DNA of 64,000 bases from an uncultured Desulfovibrio sp. (GTDB lineage: Bacteria > Desulfobacterota > Desulfovibrionia > Desulfovibrionales > Desulfovibrionaceae): positions 62,001-126,000 of the forward strand of contig NZ_CABSIF010000002.1 of NCBI RefSeq assembly GCF_902477725.1. Reading direction: 5' to 3'. The notes beneath the pieces were generated by a model. That model did no database searches, was not told the DNA's origin, and worked only from the letters and a program-made list of their open reading frames with translations. A program made the position numbers and the translations under genes. The number at the start of each line of letters is the position of its first letter. The stretch's first letter is position 1. Of the stretch, positions 52,055 to 61,211 are shown in pieces.

Positions 52055-52309
52055 GGCTGCTCCTGTGCTTTGGCGGCAGGTCGGGTGCCGAGCCGTTGGG
52101 GCTTTATGGCCTTTTGCCATGCGCCCGGTGAAATTTCCAGCCTGCCAGTTACGGCAGGCAAACCCGCCCATGAACATGGCGGAATTGTTGTGGTATATAT
52201 ATGATGCGGTCTACAGCCGCAAGGCCGCCACTATGCCTGATGCCTCGGGCTTGACGCCCCAGCTGGCGGCCCGTACCATTTTGCCAATTCTTTGTTGTAT
52301 GGAGACAGC

Positions 52310-54088
52310 ATGACTCTTGATCCCACCAAGCACCCGGACTGGCAGATAGCCCTGGATGCCGAACAGAATATGAAAACTTTTGAAGCCCTGACCGCCGAGA
52401 TGGGGCTGGAACCTTCAGAAGTCCTGCCCTACGGGCGATACATGGGCAAGATTGAGCAGCAGGAAGTGCTGCAAAGGCTTGAGAGCCGCCCCAACGGCAA
52501 ATACGTTGATGTTACGGCCATCACGCCCACGCCCCTTGGCGAAGGCAAGTCCACCACCACCATCGGTCTGGTGCAGGGGCTTGCACGGCGCGGTTTGCGG
52601 TCTTCTGCCGCCATCCGTCAGCCTTCGGGCGGCCCCACCATGGGCATGAAGGGTTCCGCTGCGGGCGGCGGTCTTTCGCAGTGCATCCCGCTCACGCCGT
52701 ATTCCCTCAACTTTACGGGCGATATCCATGCAGTGGGCGCGGCCCACAACCTTGCCATGACGGCCCTCACATCCCGCATGCAGCACGAGCGCAACTATGA
52801 CGATGCAACGCTTGAGCGGCTCTCGGGCATGCGCCGTCTGGATATTGATCCCACGCGCGTCAGCACCGGCTGGGTGATGGATTTCTGCGCTCAGGCCCTG
52901 CGCAACGTGATTATAGGCATGGAAGGCGACGGCAGGCGCAACGACGGCTTTATGATGCGCTCGCACTTTGACATCACCGTTGCTTCCGAGGTCATGTCCA
53001 TTCTTTCCGTGGCGCGGGATCTGGCCGATCTGCGGCAGCGCATGGGCCGCATGGTGCTTGCCCTTGACCGCAACGGCAGGCCCGTGACCACCGCCGACCT
53101 TGAAGTGGACGGCGCCATGACCGCCTGGCTGGTGGAGGCCATCAAGCCCAACCTTATCCAGACCATCGAGGGCCAGCCCGTGCTGGTGCACACTGGCCCC
53201 TTCGGCAACATCGCTCTGGGACAGAGTTCGGTTATTGCCGACAGGGTGGGGCTGAAGCTTGGCGACATCCATGTGACAGAATCCGGTTTTGCCGCAGAAA
53301 TGGGCTACGAGAAATTCTGGAACCTCAAGTGCCGTTACAGTGGCCTTGCGCCTGACGCGGCAGTGATTGTGGCGACGGTGCGGGCGCTCAAGCACCACGG
53401 CGGCGCGCCGCAGCCCCGCCCCGGCCAGCCCCTGCCCGAAGAATATCTGAGGGAAGATGTGGGCCTGGTGGAAGCCGGTTGCGTCAACCTGCTGCACCAC
53501 ATCGGCATTGTGCGCCGTTCCGGTGTGCCCTCTGTAGTGTGCATCAACAAGTTTTATACCGACAAGCCCGCAGAAATCGCCGCTATCCGCCGCATTTGCG
53601 AAAAGGCGGGGGCTAGCGTGGCTGTTTCGGAACACTGGGAAAAAGGCGGCGAAGGCGCGCTTGAACTGGCAGATGCCGTCATGGACGCCTGCAATTCGCC
53701 CAAGCGGAACTTCCGTCCGCTCTACGACTGGAAGCTGCCCATTGCTGAGCGCATTGTCTGCATCGCCCGCGAAGTGTACGGCGCGGACGGCGTGGATTTT
53801 GAACCCATGGCTGCCCAGCGGCTCAAGACGCTTCAGGAACGCCCCGATGCGGACGAGCTTGGCGTGTGCATGGTCAAAACCCAGTATTCGCTTTCGGACG
53901 ACGCCAAGCGCAAGGGCGTGCCTTCATCCTGGCGGCTGCATGTGCGCGATGTACTGCTTTTTGGCGGCGCTGGTCTTGTGGCTCCGGTGGCGGGCGACAT
54001 CAGCCTTATGCCCGGTACTGGCTCCAGGCCCTCCTTCCGCAACATCGATGTGGATGTGGCAACCGGACGTGTAACCGGCGTGTTCTAG
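52310..54088 (+). CDS. fhs: Formate-tetrahydrofolate ligase
   Basis: A 592-residue ATP-dependent enzyme making 10-formyl-THF from formate, the entry of the methyl branch of one-carbon metabolism. It has the P-loop TPLGEGKSTTTIGL (about 65-78), RQPSGGPTMGMKG, NFTGDIHA and LMPGTGSRP. It is larger by about 35 residues than the clostridial enzyme. GGAG precedes the ATG at 52310 by 5 bases; the six-codon longer frame is less likely. The divergent gap to 52055 has an AT-rich TATATATATGAT at 52193-52204 that may be a -10 region. Confidence 0.96.
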   Translation: MTLDPTKHPDWQIALDAEQNMKTFEALTAEMGLEPSEVLPYGRYMGKIEQQEVLQRLESRPNGKYVDVTAITPTPLGEGKSTTTIGLVQGLARRGLRSSAAIRQPSGGPTMGMKGSAAGGGLSQCIPLTPYSLNFTGDIHAVGAAHNLAMTALTSRMQHERNYDDATLERLSGMRRLDIDPTRVSTGWVMDFCAQALRNVIIGMEGDGRRNDGFMMRSHFDITVASEVMSILSVARDLADLRQRMGRMVLALDRNGRPVTTADLEVDGAMTAWLVEAIKPNLIQTIEGQPVLVHTGPFGNIALGQSSVIADRVGLKLGDIHVTESGFAAEMGYEKFWNLKCRYSGLAPDAAVIVATVRALKHHGGAPQPRPGQPLPEEYLREDVGLVEAGCVNLLHHIGIVRRSGVPSVVCINKFYTDKPAEIAAIRRICEKAGASVAVSEHWEKGGEGALELADAVMDACNSPKRNFRPLYDWKLPIAERIVCIAREVYGADGVDFEPMAAQRLKTLQERPDADELGVCMVKTQYSLSDDAKRKGVPSSWRLHVRDVLLFGGAGLVAPVAGDISLMPGTGSRPSFRNIDVDVATGRVTGVF

Positions 54089-54097
54089 GAAAGCATA

Positions 54098-54147
54098 CAA
54101 TAAAAGCGTTATCCGGTCTGTTGATTGGCCGGATAACGCTTTTATTG
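54098..54147. terminator. Strong terminator after fhs
   Basis: A perfect 19-base inverted repeat (54098-54116 with 54129-54147, 12-base loop) with A/T-rich outer parts follows fhs by 9 bases. It can work on both strands. Confidence 0.85.
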
Positions 54148-54206
54148 CCTTTCATGAGCAAAAAAAAAATTTCCAGAAATATTTTTCCAACCTACTCTAT
54201 TCATAG

Positions 54207-54236
54207 TTGATAGTATTACCGAATATCAGATATACC
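54207..54236 (+). promoter_or_regulatory. Promoter candidate for the signalling cassette
   Basis: TTGATA (54207-54212) and TATACC (54231-54236) with an 18-base spacer, in an AT-rich stretch about 80 bases before the first gene of the block. Confidence 0.4.
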
Positions 54237-54318
54237 GTTTTTTGCCGCTTGAAAAAAATCACAAAAGACATAGGGTTAGCGCTATAAAAACACCGTATTG
54301 ATCCATCAGGAGGATCAC

Positions 54319-56373
54319 ATGGAAGTAGTGCTCAGAGGCGTGCGCGGCAGCATTGCCGTGCCAGCTCCGGCCATGTCGTTTTACGGTGGCAACACCTCAT
54401 GCGTTGAACTGCGCTCCGACAACGGGGCGCTGATTTTTTTTGACGCAGGCACAGGTCTGCGGCAGGCTGGCGAAAACCTGCCGGAAAGCGGCACCTGCCA
54501 TCTTTTTATTTCGCACGGGCATACGGATCACATTCAGGGGCTGGGGTTCTTTCCGCCCCTGCATTCCCCCCGCTGGACAACCCACATCTATATTCCCGCC
54601 TGGCTTGAAGACGTGCTGGACAATCACTTTGCCCACGGCATGTTTCCCATACCATTCAGCGACTTTGCCGGAAATGTGGTGCGGCACAGCCTTGAACCCG
54701 GTGACGAGGTGCATCCCGCCGATGGTGTCGCGGTTGCGGCCATAGCGGCCAACCATCCCGGCGGAGCGCTTGCCTACAGGGTTTGCGCCGACAATGCCGT
54801 TTTTGTGTACTCCGGCGATTATGAAATCACCAGCGCCCCAGAAGTGCAGCAGGCGGCGCGCGAACTGCTTGAAGGCGTGGATCTGGCTGTTGTGGACAGC
54901 ATGTACAGCAAGGCCAGCTATGTTGAAGGCTGGGGGCATTCTCGCTGGGAAGACTGGCGTGATCTGGGCCATGCTGCCGGGTCGGGCTGCATTGTGCTTT
55001 CACACCATGCGCCGGATATGACCGACGCGCAGATAGACGCACTACAGCATGAGGCCTTGCACAGTTGCCAGACAAGCGGGCAGCGCCTGTGCTTTGCGCG
55101 TGAGGGCATGCGGTTCAGCCTGCCCATGCCCAGGCAACAGGCCTGCGGGGAATGTGGTCTGGTTCAGTTCAGCGACTGGCTCGACAGATTTCTGGACGAC
55201 CTTTCGCAGTATCAGGACGAGAACACGCTGCTCGACCGCATCCTCGCCAAATCCCGAGAGATCACGCGGGCTGATGCAGGAACCATTTTTCTTGTTGATG
55301 GGGAAGACCTGCTCTTTGCCTATACGCACAACGACAGTCTGTTTTCTGTAAACACTGCCTCAAAGTTCGCCTATTCCTCGGCGCGCCTGCCCATCAATCC
55401 CCATTCCATTGCGGGCTATGCGGCCTGCACGGGCGAAATGCTCAATATTGTGAATGTGCGCGCCTTGCCGAAGGATTTGCCGTTTTCGTTCCGCGATGAT
55501 TTTGACAAGGCCACGGGATACCACACGGAATCCATGCTTGTGGTGCCTTTTCACGACCACGCGGGGCACATCTCGGGTGTGATGCAGCTCATCAACAGCC
55601 TTGATCCGCGCACGGGCAAGCCCCGCAAGTTCACCCACGACATGGAGCGGCACATACGGGTGCTGGCTCGCGAAATCGCCAATATCCTTGAGCGCAGCCA
55701 TCTGGTGCGGGCAAGCATCAACCGGCTTGTGCGGCTGGCCTCGGTGCATGATCCGCTGGAAACTGGCCCCCATGCCGAGCGTGTGGGTGCCATTGCCGCA
55801 GAAATGTATCAGGTGTGGGCCAACCGCCTGTGCCTTGACCCGGACGTGACCCTGCATGTCAAAAGCCAGATACGCCTTGCTGCCATGTTGCACGACATAG
55901 GCAAGGTGGGCGTGAGCGATCTGCTGCTGAAAAAGCCGGGCAAGCTCTCTGATGAAGAAATGGCCGTCATGCGGTCGCATACGATTATTGGCGCGGGCAT
56001 TCTGGAGGTAGAGGCCCAGAGCGGCGGATTCATGTCCTTCGCCCGCGAGATAGCCCACCATCACCACCAGAAATGGAATGGCAAGGGCTATGCAGGCCCC
56101 AGCGATGCGGGCAGGCTGGAAGGGGAGGGTATCCCCCTTGCGGCGCGCATAACCGCCATTGCCGATGTGTTTGATGCGCTGGTTTCTCCCCGTTCGTACA
56201 AGGCCGCATGGCCGCACGAAAAGGCTCTTGTACTCCTGCGCGAGGAGGCAGGCAGTCATTTCGACCCGCAGCTTGTGGAATGCCTTGAAGAAATCATGGA
56301 CGTTGTCGCCAAGATTTATGAGCGTTTTCCTGATGCGGAGCCGGAACAGCCAAACCGTGACATTGCTTCATGA
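54319..56373 (+). CDS. MBL - GAF - HD-GYP fusion protein
   Basis: A 684-residue cytosolic protein with three modules. Residues 1-270: metallo-beta-lactamase fold of the phosphodiesterase type with HGHTDH at 66-71 (His66, His68, Asp70, His71), GDYEI and a later HHAPD. Residues about 290-480: GAF domain (TLLDRILAKSREITRADAGTIF). Residues about 485-670: HD-GYP domain with HDIGK (His525-Asp526) and KWNGKGYAG, so the GYP motif reads GYA (590-592). It may hydrolyse cyclic nucleotides, but the mix of modules and the changed motif leave activity open. AGGAGG before the ATG at 54319 decides the start. Its stop overlaps the next gene by 4 bases. Confidence 0.88.
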   Translation: MEVVLRGVRGSIAVPAPAMSFYGGNTSCVELRSDNGALIFFDAGTGLRQAGENLPESGTCHLFISHGHTDHIQGLGFFPPLHSPRWTTHIYIPAWLEDVLDNHFAHGMFPIPFSDFAGNVVRHSLEPGDEVHPADGVAVAAIAANHPGGALAYRVCADNAVFVYSGDYEITSAPEVQQAARELLEGVDLAVVDSMYSKASYVEGWGHSRWEDWRDLGHAAGSGCIVLSHHAPDMTDAQIDALQHEALHSCQTSGQRLCFAREGMRFSLPMPRQQACGECGLVQFSDWLDRFLDDLSQYQDENTLLDRILAKSREITRADAGTIFLVDGEDLLFAYTHNDSLFSVNTASKFAYSSARLPINPHSIAGYAACTGEMLNIVNVRALPKDLPFSFRDDFDKATGYHTESMLVVPFHDHAGHISGVMQLINSLDPRTGKPRKFTHDMERHIRVLAREIANILERSHLVRASINRLVRLASVHDPLETGPHAERVGAIAAEMYQVWANRLCLDPDVTLHVKSQIRLAAMLHDIGKVGVSDLLLKKPGKLSDEEMAVMRSHTIIGAGILEVEAQSGGFMSFAREIAHHHHQKWNGKGYAGPSDAGRLEGEGIPLAARITAIADVFDALVSPRSYKAAWPHEKALVLLREEAGSHFDPQLVECLEEIMDVVAKIYERFPDAEPEQPNRDIAS

Positions 56374-58568
56374 ACTTTGCAGATGCCCTGAAACGGCTGC
56401 TGCGGCAGCCGTGGATTTTCACCGCCCTTGTGGGGCTGTGCGGCGGCCTTGCCATGCTGGCGCTGTATGTGGTGCAGCCTGTGGCGCTGCAACGCCTTGA
56501 TCTGAGAATTTACGATGCTCTGCTGCCCCTTCGGCGGCAAAGCGAGCCTTCTCCGGTACCTCTTGTTGTTGATATAGACGAGGAATCCCTGGCCCGTTAC
56601 GGACAGTGGCCCTGGCCCCGGTATCTGGTGGCCGACCTGGTGGACAGACTGGCGCAGAATGGCGCTGCTTCCATAGGGCTGGATATCATGTTTGCAGAGC
56701 CGGACAGAACCTCGCCGACACGTCTGCGCGAGGGGCTTTACCGCGACAGGGGCGTGGCGCTAGAAATTGTGGGCCTGCCTTCATATCTGGGGGATTTTGA
56801 TACCCTGTTCGCCGCCTCCGTGCGCGCCGCGCCTGTGGTGCTGGGCGCGTTTGCCCGCTATGCGGGCGAGCCGTATTCCGGCCCCATGCCGCAGCCTCCG
56901 GCCATGATAGCGCGGGGCGGCAAGGATGCCCCCCCATTTGATGCCTATTTACCGACTGCCCTTGGCGCAGTTTTGCCTCTGCCGCAGCTTTTTGCAGAGG
57001 CCCCCGTGGGTTTTGTGAATGTATCGCCCGATGCGGATGGCCTTGTGCGGCAGGTTCCGCTGCTCCTCAGGCTTGGCGATGCTGTTTACCCCTCGCTGGC
57101 CTTGCAGGCCCTCATGCGCGCGCTGGGAACTGATGCCCTGCGGCTGTACACCGGGCCGGACGGGCTTTTCAGCGTGGCGGCGGGGGAGTTCAAGATTCCG
57201 GTTTCGCGCGAAGGCTATATGCTGGTTCCCTTTCAGGGAGGGCGGCATACCTATCGGTATGTCAGCGCCGCCAAGGTGCTGGATGGCAGCGCAAAGCGGG
57301 CTGATATTGACGGTTGCATTGTTTTTGTGGGCACGTCAGCACCCGGTCTGGCCGATATCCGCGCAACGCCCTTTGACAGGGTGATGCCCGGGGTGGAGGT
57401 ACATGCAGCGGCCATAGACGCCATGATCAGCGGCAATTTTGTGCAGGCGCCATCCTGGGGGCCGGGTGCGCAGGCGCTGATAATAGCCTTTGTGACCTGC
57501 GCGGCAACGCTGGCCTTTGGTTTTGCCGGGCCGCGCGTATATGTGCCGTCTTCTCTGGCGCTGATGGGCGCTACGGTCGTGGCCTCACGGCAGCTGTTTA
57601 TGGGGGGCCTCTTTCTCTCGCCCCTGTATGGTCTGCTCACCACCCTGCTGTGCGGCGGTTTGCTGCTGAGCGTGCGTTTCTGGCAGGAGGAAAAGCAGAA
57701 GATCGTTCTGCGCCGGGCGTTTTCGCGCTATGTGTCGCCGGAGGTGGTCAAGCGGATCAGCAAGCGGCAGGGCGATCTGCTGGCTGGCGAAAATCGCGAG
57801 CTTTCCATCCTGTTTACGGATATTCGGGGTTTTACAAGCCTTTCCGAATCGCTTTCACCGCAGGATGTGGTGCAGCTGCTGAACAGCTATTTTACGCCCA
57901 TGACGGCAATTGTGCGCAGTCGGCAGGGCACCCTGGACAAGTTCATCGGCGATGCGCTCATGGCCTTCTGGAACGCACCCCTTGATGTGCCGGGCCATCC
58001 CGCACTTGCGGTGGACGCCGCACTGAGCATGCAGGAGCAGCTTGAGGCGCTGAACGGCGAAATTGAGGCGAGCTTTGGCATACGGCTTGCGATGGGCGCG
58101 GGCATTCACACCGGGCAGGCCTATGTGGGCAACATGGGGTCAGACGACCTCATCAACTACACCCTCATTGGCGATAATGTGAATCTGGCCTCGCGCCTTG
58201 AGGGCCTGTGCAAACGCTATGGCGCGCCCGTGGTGGTGAGTGAGGATACCAGGGAAGGCTGCGGGGATGCCTTTGCCTTTGTTCATCTTGATGTGCTGCG
58301 CGTGAAGGGTAAGACGAAGCCCGTCAGCATTTACTGGCCCATGAGGCCGGGTACGGATGCAATTTTTCAGGAGTCCATGCCGCAATGGATCGCGGCGCGC
58401 GCACTGTATGAAAAGGGGGATTTTTCCGAGGCTGCGGCTGGCTTTGCCGCGCTGGTAAAAAGGTATCCAGGCGTGCGCCTGTTTGGTTTGTATCATGAGC
58501 GCTCGCTCATGCTTGCGCAGAATCCACCTGCCCAGTGGGACGGCATCTGGACAATGGAAGGCAAGTAG
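56370..58568 (+). CDS. CHASE2-domain adenylate cyclase
   Basis: A 732-residue membrane enzyme. A short tail and a transmembrane helix (about 17-36) precede an extracytoplasmic CHASE2 sensor (LDLRIYDALLPLRRQ, VVDIDEESLARYGQWPWPR, GASIGLDIMFAEPD-type). Two or three hydrophobic segments (about 365-440) lead into a class III cyclase domain. Metal-binding Asp484 (FTDIRGFTS) and Asp528 (FIGDALMAFW), the Lys524 in LDKFIGD expected to read adenine, and NVNLASR are all kept, so it should be an active adenylate cyclase. It overlaps the preceding gene (ATGA). Confidence 0.9.
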   Translation: MNFADALKRLLRQPWIFTALVGLCGGLAMLALYVVQPVALQRLDLRIYDALLPLRRQSEPSPVPLVVDIDEESLARYGQWPWPRYLVADLVDRLAQNGAASIGLDIMFAEPDRTSPTRLREGLYRDRGVALEIVGLPSYLGDFDTLFAASVRAAPVVLGAFARYAGEPYSGPMPQPPAMIARGGKDAPPFDAYLPTALGAVLPLPQLFAEAPVGFVNVSPDADGLVRQVPLLLRLGDAVYPSLALQALMRALGTDALRLYTGPDGLFSVAAGEFKIPVSREGYMLVPFQGGRHTYRYVSAAKVLDGSAKRADIDGCIVFVGTSAPGLADIRATPFDRVMPGVEVHAAAIDAMISGNFVQAPSWGPGAQALIIAFVTCAATLAFGFAGPRVYVPSSLALMGATVVASRQLFMGGLFLSPLYGLLTTLLCGGLLLSVRFWQEEKQKIVLRRAFSRYVSPEVVKRISKRQGDLLAGENRELSILFTDIRGFTSLSESLSPQDVVQLLNSYFTPMTAIVRSRQGTLDKFIGDALMAFWNAPLDVPGHPALAVDAALSMQEQLEALNGEIEASFGIRLAMGAGIHTGQAYVGNMGSDDLINYTLIGDNVNLASRLEGLCKRYGAPVVVSEDTREGCGDAFAFVHLDVLRVKGKTKPVSIYWPMRPGTDAIFQESMPQWIAARALYEKGDFSEAAAGFAALVKRYPGVRLFGLYHERSLMLAQNPPAQWDGIWTMEGK

Positions 58569-58596
58569 AAACAATCCTGTTGCTGTGGGGGGAACC

Positions 58597-59652
58597 ATGA
58601 TTCGTTCAATGCTGGGGCGCGGGGCTTTGGCCCTGTGCCTGACTTTGCTGGCCGGAGGCGTATGCACGGCCAAGGATGTGGGACAGGTTATTTCCTTCAA
58701 GGCAGGCGTTACTGCCCAGAGGAGTGGACAGGCCGTGGTGCTGGACATGAAAAGCCCGGTTGCGGATCGGGATACGCTGACTACAGACGCCACGGGCCGG
58801 GCGCAGATTTTGTTTGACGACGACACAACAGTGTCGCTTGGTTCCAACACGTCCCTGAGCCTTGAAACTGTGGTCGCAGAAGGCGCGAATCCTGCCTTCA
58901 AGGTCAGGATGGGGCAGGGCATAGCCCGGTTTATCACGGGCAAGATTGTGGAAAAAAATCCTGACGGGTTTTCTGTGGTTACGCCGGATGCCACCGTAGG
59001 CATCCGCGGCACCATCCTTTCCCTTAAGGTGGATAGCGGCGCCACAACCGTGTATGTAGCCAATACCTCCAAAGAGGTTTTTGTTAACGGTGTGCGGGTG
59101 CCGTCCGGTTTCAAGATCACCCTGCCGCAGGGTACGGTTACCCCCATGACGCCAGCAGACCACAACCTGGTGTCTGGCAGCGTGGCGGCCAACAGACCCG
59201 CCTCTGGCGGAACCGCGCAGCTGGCGCCGCCTTCCCCCGTAATGGGGAACCCAATTACGCCAACGCCCCTGGCGCAGACGCCCATTGTAGCGCAGGCGCT
59301 GGGCGAGGGCTTCCGGCAGACGGGCAACGCCAACGTGTCTGGCGCGCTGATAACTGGTATGTATACAGGATCGTTCAGTTTTCTTGTTAACCTGACAAAC
59401 GGCAATGTGAGCAACGGTGTCATGCAGTCTGGCAACTCGGACACACCTATGGCAATGACGGGCGGAAGGGGAAGCATCAGCGGCTCAAGCCTGAATGTTA
59501 GCGGATTCACGGCCAATGATTATTCCGGCTCCATGAGTGGCACCGCCGCCCGCAACACATCAGGGCTGTCTGTTATAGGCGGCTACAATGTCACTAATAA
59601 CAGTGATGGCAGCTTGAGGGAATCTGGTACATTTTCCGGCAAACAACGATAG
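58597..59652 (+). CDS. Exported FecR-domain protein with Gly/Ser/Asn-rich beta C-terminus
   Basis: A 351-residue protein starting at 58597 with GGGGGG upstream. Signal peptide MIRSMLGRGALALCLTLLAG ends about VCTA/KD; the residues before the only early Cys do not form a good lipobox, so it is probably not lipidated. Residues about 28-185 form a FecR domain (VSLGSNTSLSLETV, FSVVTPDATVGIRGT). A Pro/Ala/Thr linker follows. Residues about 245-351 are rich in Gly, Ser and Asn with alternating hydrophobics and end SGTFSGKQR, in the style of TbpB-type barrel domains that Slam proteins recognise. That last reading is inference. Confidence 0.75.
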   Translation: MIRSMLGRGALALCLTLLAGGVCTAKDVGQVISFKAGVTAQRSGQAVVLDMKSPVADRDTLTTDATGRAQILFDDDTTVSLGSNTSLSLETVVAEGANPAFKVRMGQGIARFITGKIVEKNPDGFSVVTPDATVGIRGTILSLKVDSGATTVYVANTSKEVFVNGVRVPSGFKITLPQGTVTPMTPADHNLVSGSVAANRPASGGTAQLAPPSPVMGNPITPTPLAQTPIVAQALGEGFRQTGNANVSGALITGMYTGSFSFLVNLTNGNVSNGVMQSGNSDTPMAMTGGRGSISGSSLNVSGFTANDYSGSMSGTAARNTSGLSVIGGYNVTNNSDGSLRESGTFSGKQR

Positions 59653-59664
59653 GTGGAGCCAGCA

Positions 59665-61038
59665 ATGATACGTAATCCATTCCACCCGTTGCAGCTCTGC
59701 TGTAGGTTCGCGCTTGTGCTCCTGTGCATGCTTTTGCTGGTTAGCACCGCCATCGCCGCAGATGATTCACCCGCTCTGCGCACTGCGGTAGGATCCGCAA
59801 AGGCGGATGCCGCTGCCCTCATGCAACAGGGCAAATATGCTTCCGCATACGACATGTACATGCGCCTGCTGCGTGAAGCGCCGGACGATGATGAAATCAA
59901 CCTTAATCTGGCGCGCAGCTCCATGCGCAGCGGGCGGTACAATCAGGCCGTAATGGCCTATGAGCGCCTCACGGAAAAGTATCCGTCGGAACCAGTACTC
60001 TACAATGAGCTGGCACAGGCCTATATGGCGCTTGAAGACCGTGTAAGCGCAGAGCAAGCCATGGCAACCATGCGGTCGCTGAACCCCAACATCAGCAAGG
60101 CTGATAATGACCGACTGCTGGATTCGCTTGAGAAGCGCTACGATCACTGGCAGGTGCACGGCAAACTCCGCACTGGTCTTTTGTATGACTCCAATGCCAC
60201 ATTTGGCCCCTCAAGTACCACCATGGACATGGGGGTTTGGCGCGTAACCCTGCCGGATGCGGAAGCCAAAAGTACCTTTGGCGCGTATCTTGGGGCAAAC
60301 CTTGATGTGGGCTGGAAGGCCGAGCGGGATACGCCCTGGTGGATCGTGGGCGACGCGCAGGGCATGGCGCGCGGCAATGGAGATTCCTCCCTGGATGATG
60401 TGCACAGCCGCACATCCGAATGGGGTAGGGCGGCGGTGGGCCTTCGCCATCTCACGCCTACAACCATGTTTGATCTGCGCCTTAAGAGCGAAGTTTTTGA
60501 TTATCAGTGGTACCAGAATGTCACGGCATCCGGCCCGGAAGCTACCTGGCTTTGGGCGGTCACGCCGTCATGGCACCTTATTACGCGCGGGACTCTGGAT
60601 TCGCGGGCATACTCACGGGACGGCGACCGCAACGGCGCGTACTGGACACTGGGCCAGTATGTGCGGCGGTTTTTTGGCGAGAGCAACCATGAAATCATGG
60701 TCGGCTTAAGCTATGTGGGCGGTAATACGCCGGAGAAGGCCGATTATTGCTACACGGGATGGGAAGCCAGCGCCCGGCTCTCACTCAAACTGCCCAAGGG
60801 TTTTGAGCTCGCCCCCTTTGTTTCCTTTGAAAACGACTGGTACAACGGCCCGGCAACAGCGCTTGAAACGTCCAACAGGCTTGACCAGAAATGGCGCACC
60901 GGCGCGGCCCTTACGTGGCATATTACCGATGCCTGGTCTGTTGAAACCTCGTACCAGTATACCCACAACAATTCAGAAAGCCCGCTGTACAGATACGACC
61001 AGTCCCTTGTTTCGCTAGGAGTTGCCTGGTCGTTCTAG
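59665..61038 (+). CDS. TPR - outer-membrane beta-barrel protein, Slam-like
   Basis: A 457-residue outer-membrane protein. Signal peptide (about 1-32, ending IAADD), then two to three TPR-like units (about 45-145: DAAALMQQGKYASAYDMYMR, AVMAYERLTEKYPSEPVLYNEL), then a region of alternating amphipathic strands with aromatic girdles (about 155-457) ending in VAWSF with a C-terminal Phe, as expected for a barrel. Size and order fit the Slam family (surface lipoprotein assembly modifier), which moves specific proteins through the outer membrane. It lies 12 bases after the FecR gene, its presumed substrate. GGAG is 8 bases before the ATG. Confidence 0.7.
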   Translation: MIRNPFHPLQLCCRFALVLLCMLLLVSTAIAADDSPALRTAVGSAKADAAALMQQGKYASAYDMYMRLLREAPDDDEINLNLARSSMRSGRYNQAVMAYERLTEKYPSEPVLYNELAQAYMALEDRVSAEQAMATMRSLNPNISKADNDRLLDSLEKRYDHWQVHGKLRTGLLYDSNATFGPSSTTMDMGVWRVTLPDAEAKSTFGAYLGANLDVGWKAERDTPWWIVGDAQGMARGNGDSSLDDVHSRTSEWGRAAVGLRHLTPTTMFDLRLKSEVFDYQWYQNVTASGPEATWLWAVTPSWHLITRGTLDSRAYSRDGDRNGAYWTLGQYVRRFFGESNHEIMVGLSYVGGNTPEKADYCYTGWEASARLSLKLPKGFELAPFVSFENDWYNGPATALETSNRLDQKWRTGAALTWHITDAWSVETSYQYTHNNSESPLYRYDQSLVSLGVAWSF

Positions 61039-61087
61039 GGTTGGCTAGAATCGTGGTATTGACGCCCAAGGGGCACTTCACACGCAA

Positions 61088-61125
61088 CGCAAAATGGCTT
61101 GTGGTTTCCCACAAGCCATTTTGCG
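61088..61125 (+). terminator. Terminator-like hairpin after the signalling cassette
   Basis: A perfect 17-base stem (61088-61104 with 61109-61125, loop TTTC) 49 bases after the barrel gene. The tail is A-rich rather than T-rich, but stem strength is high. Confidence 0.7.
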
Positions 61126-61150
61126 TAAAATCTGCCAAGAGCTTGGACAA

Positions 61151-61178
61151 AAAGAGCCGCAGGTTACTGCGGCTCTTT
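61151..61178. terminator. Intrinsic terminator between convergent transcripts
   Basis: A 12-base stem (61151-61162 with 61167-61178, loop GTTA). On the minus strand it is followed by a T run, so it ends the ACT-protein transcript; it also backs up termination from the plus strand. Confidence 0.85.
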
Positions 61179-61211
61179 CAGCTTGAAAATCCTGTGGCTT
61201 GCGTTAACGCC

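Noticed and set aside
52055..52309. Possible folate-type riboswitch upstream of fhs
   Set aside because: Only a small CCTGCC/GGCAGG hairpin is visible; no conserved riboswitch core could be recognised by eye.
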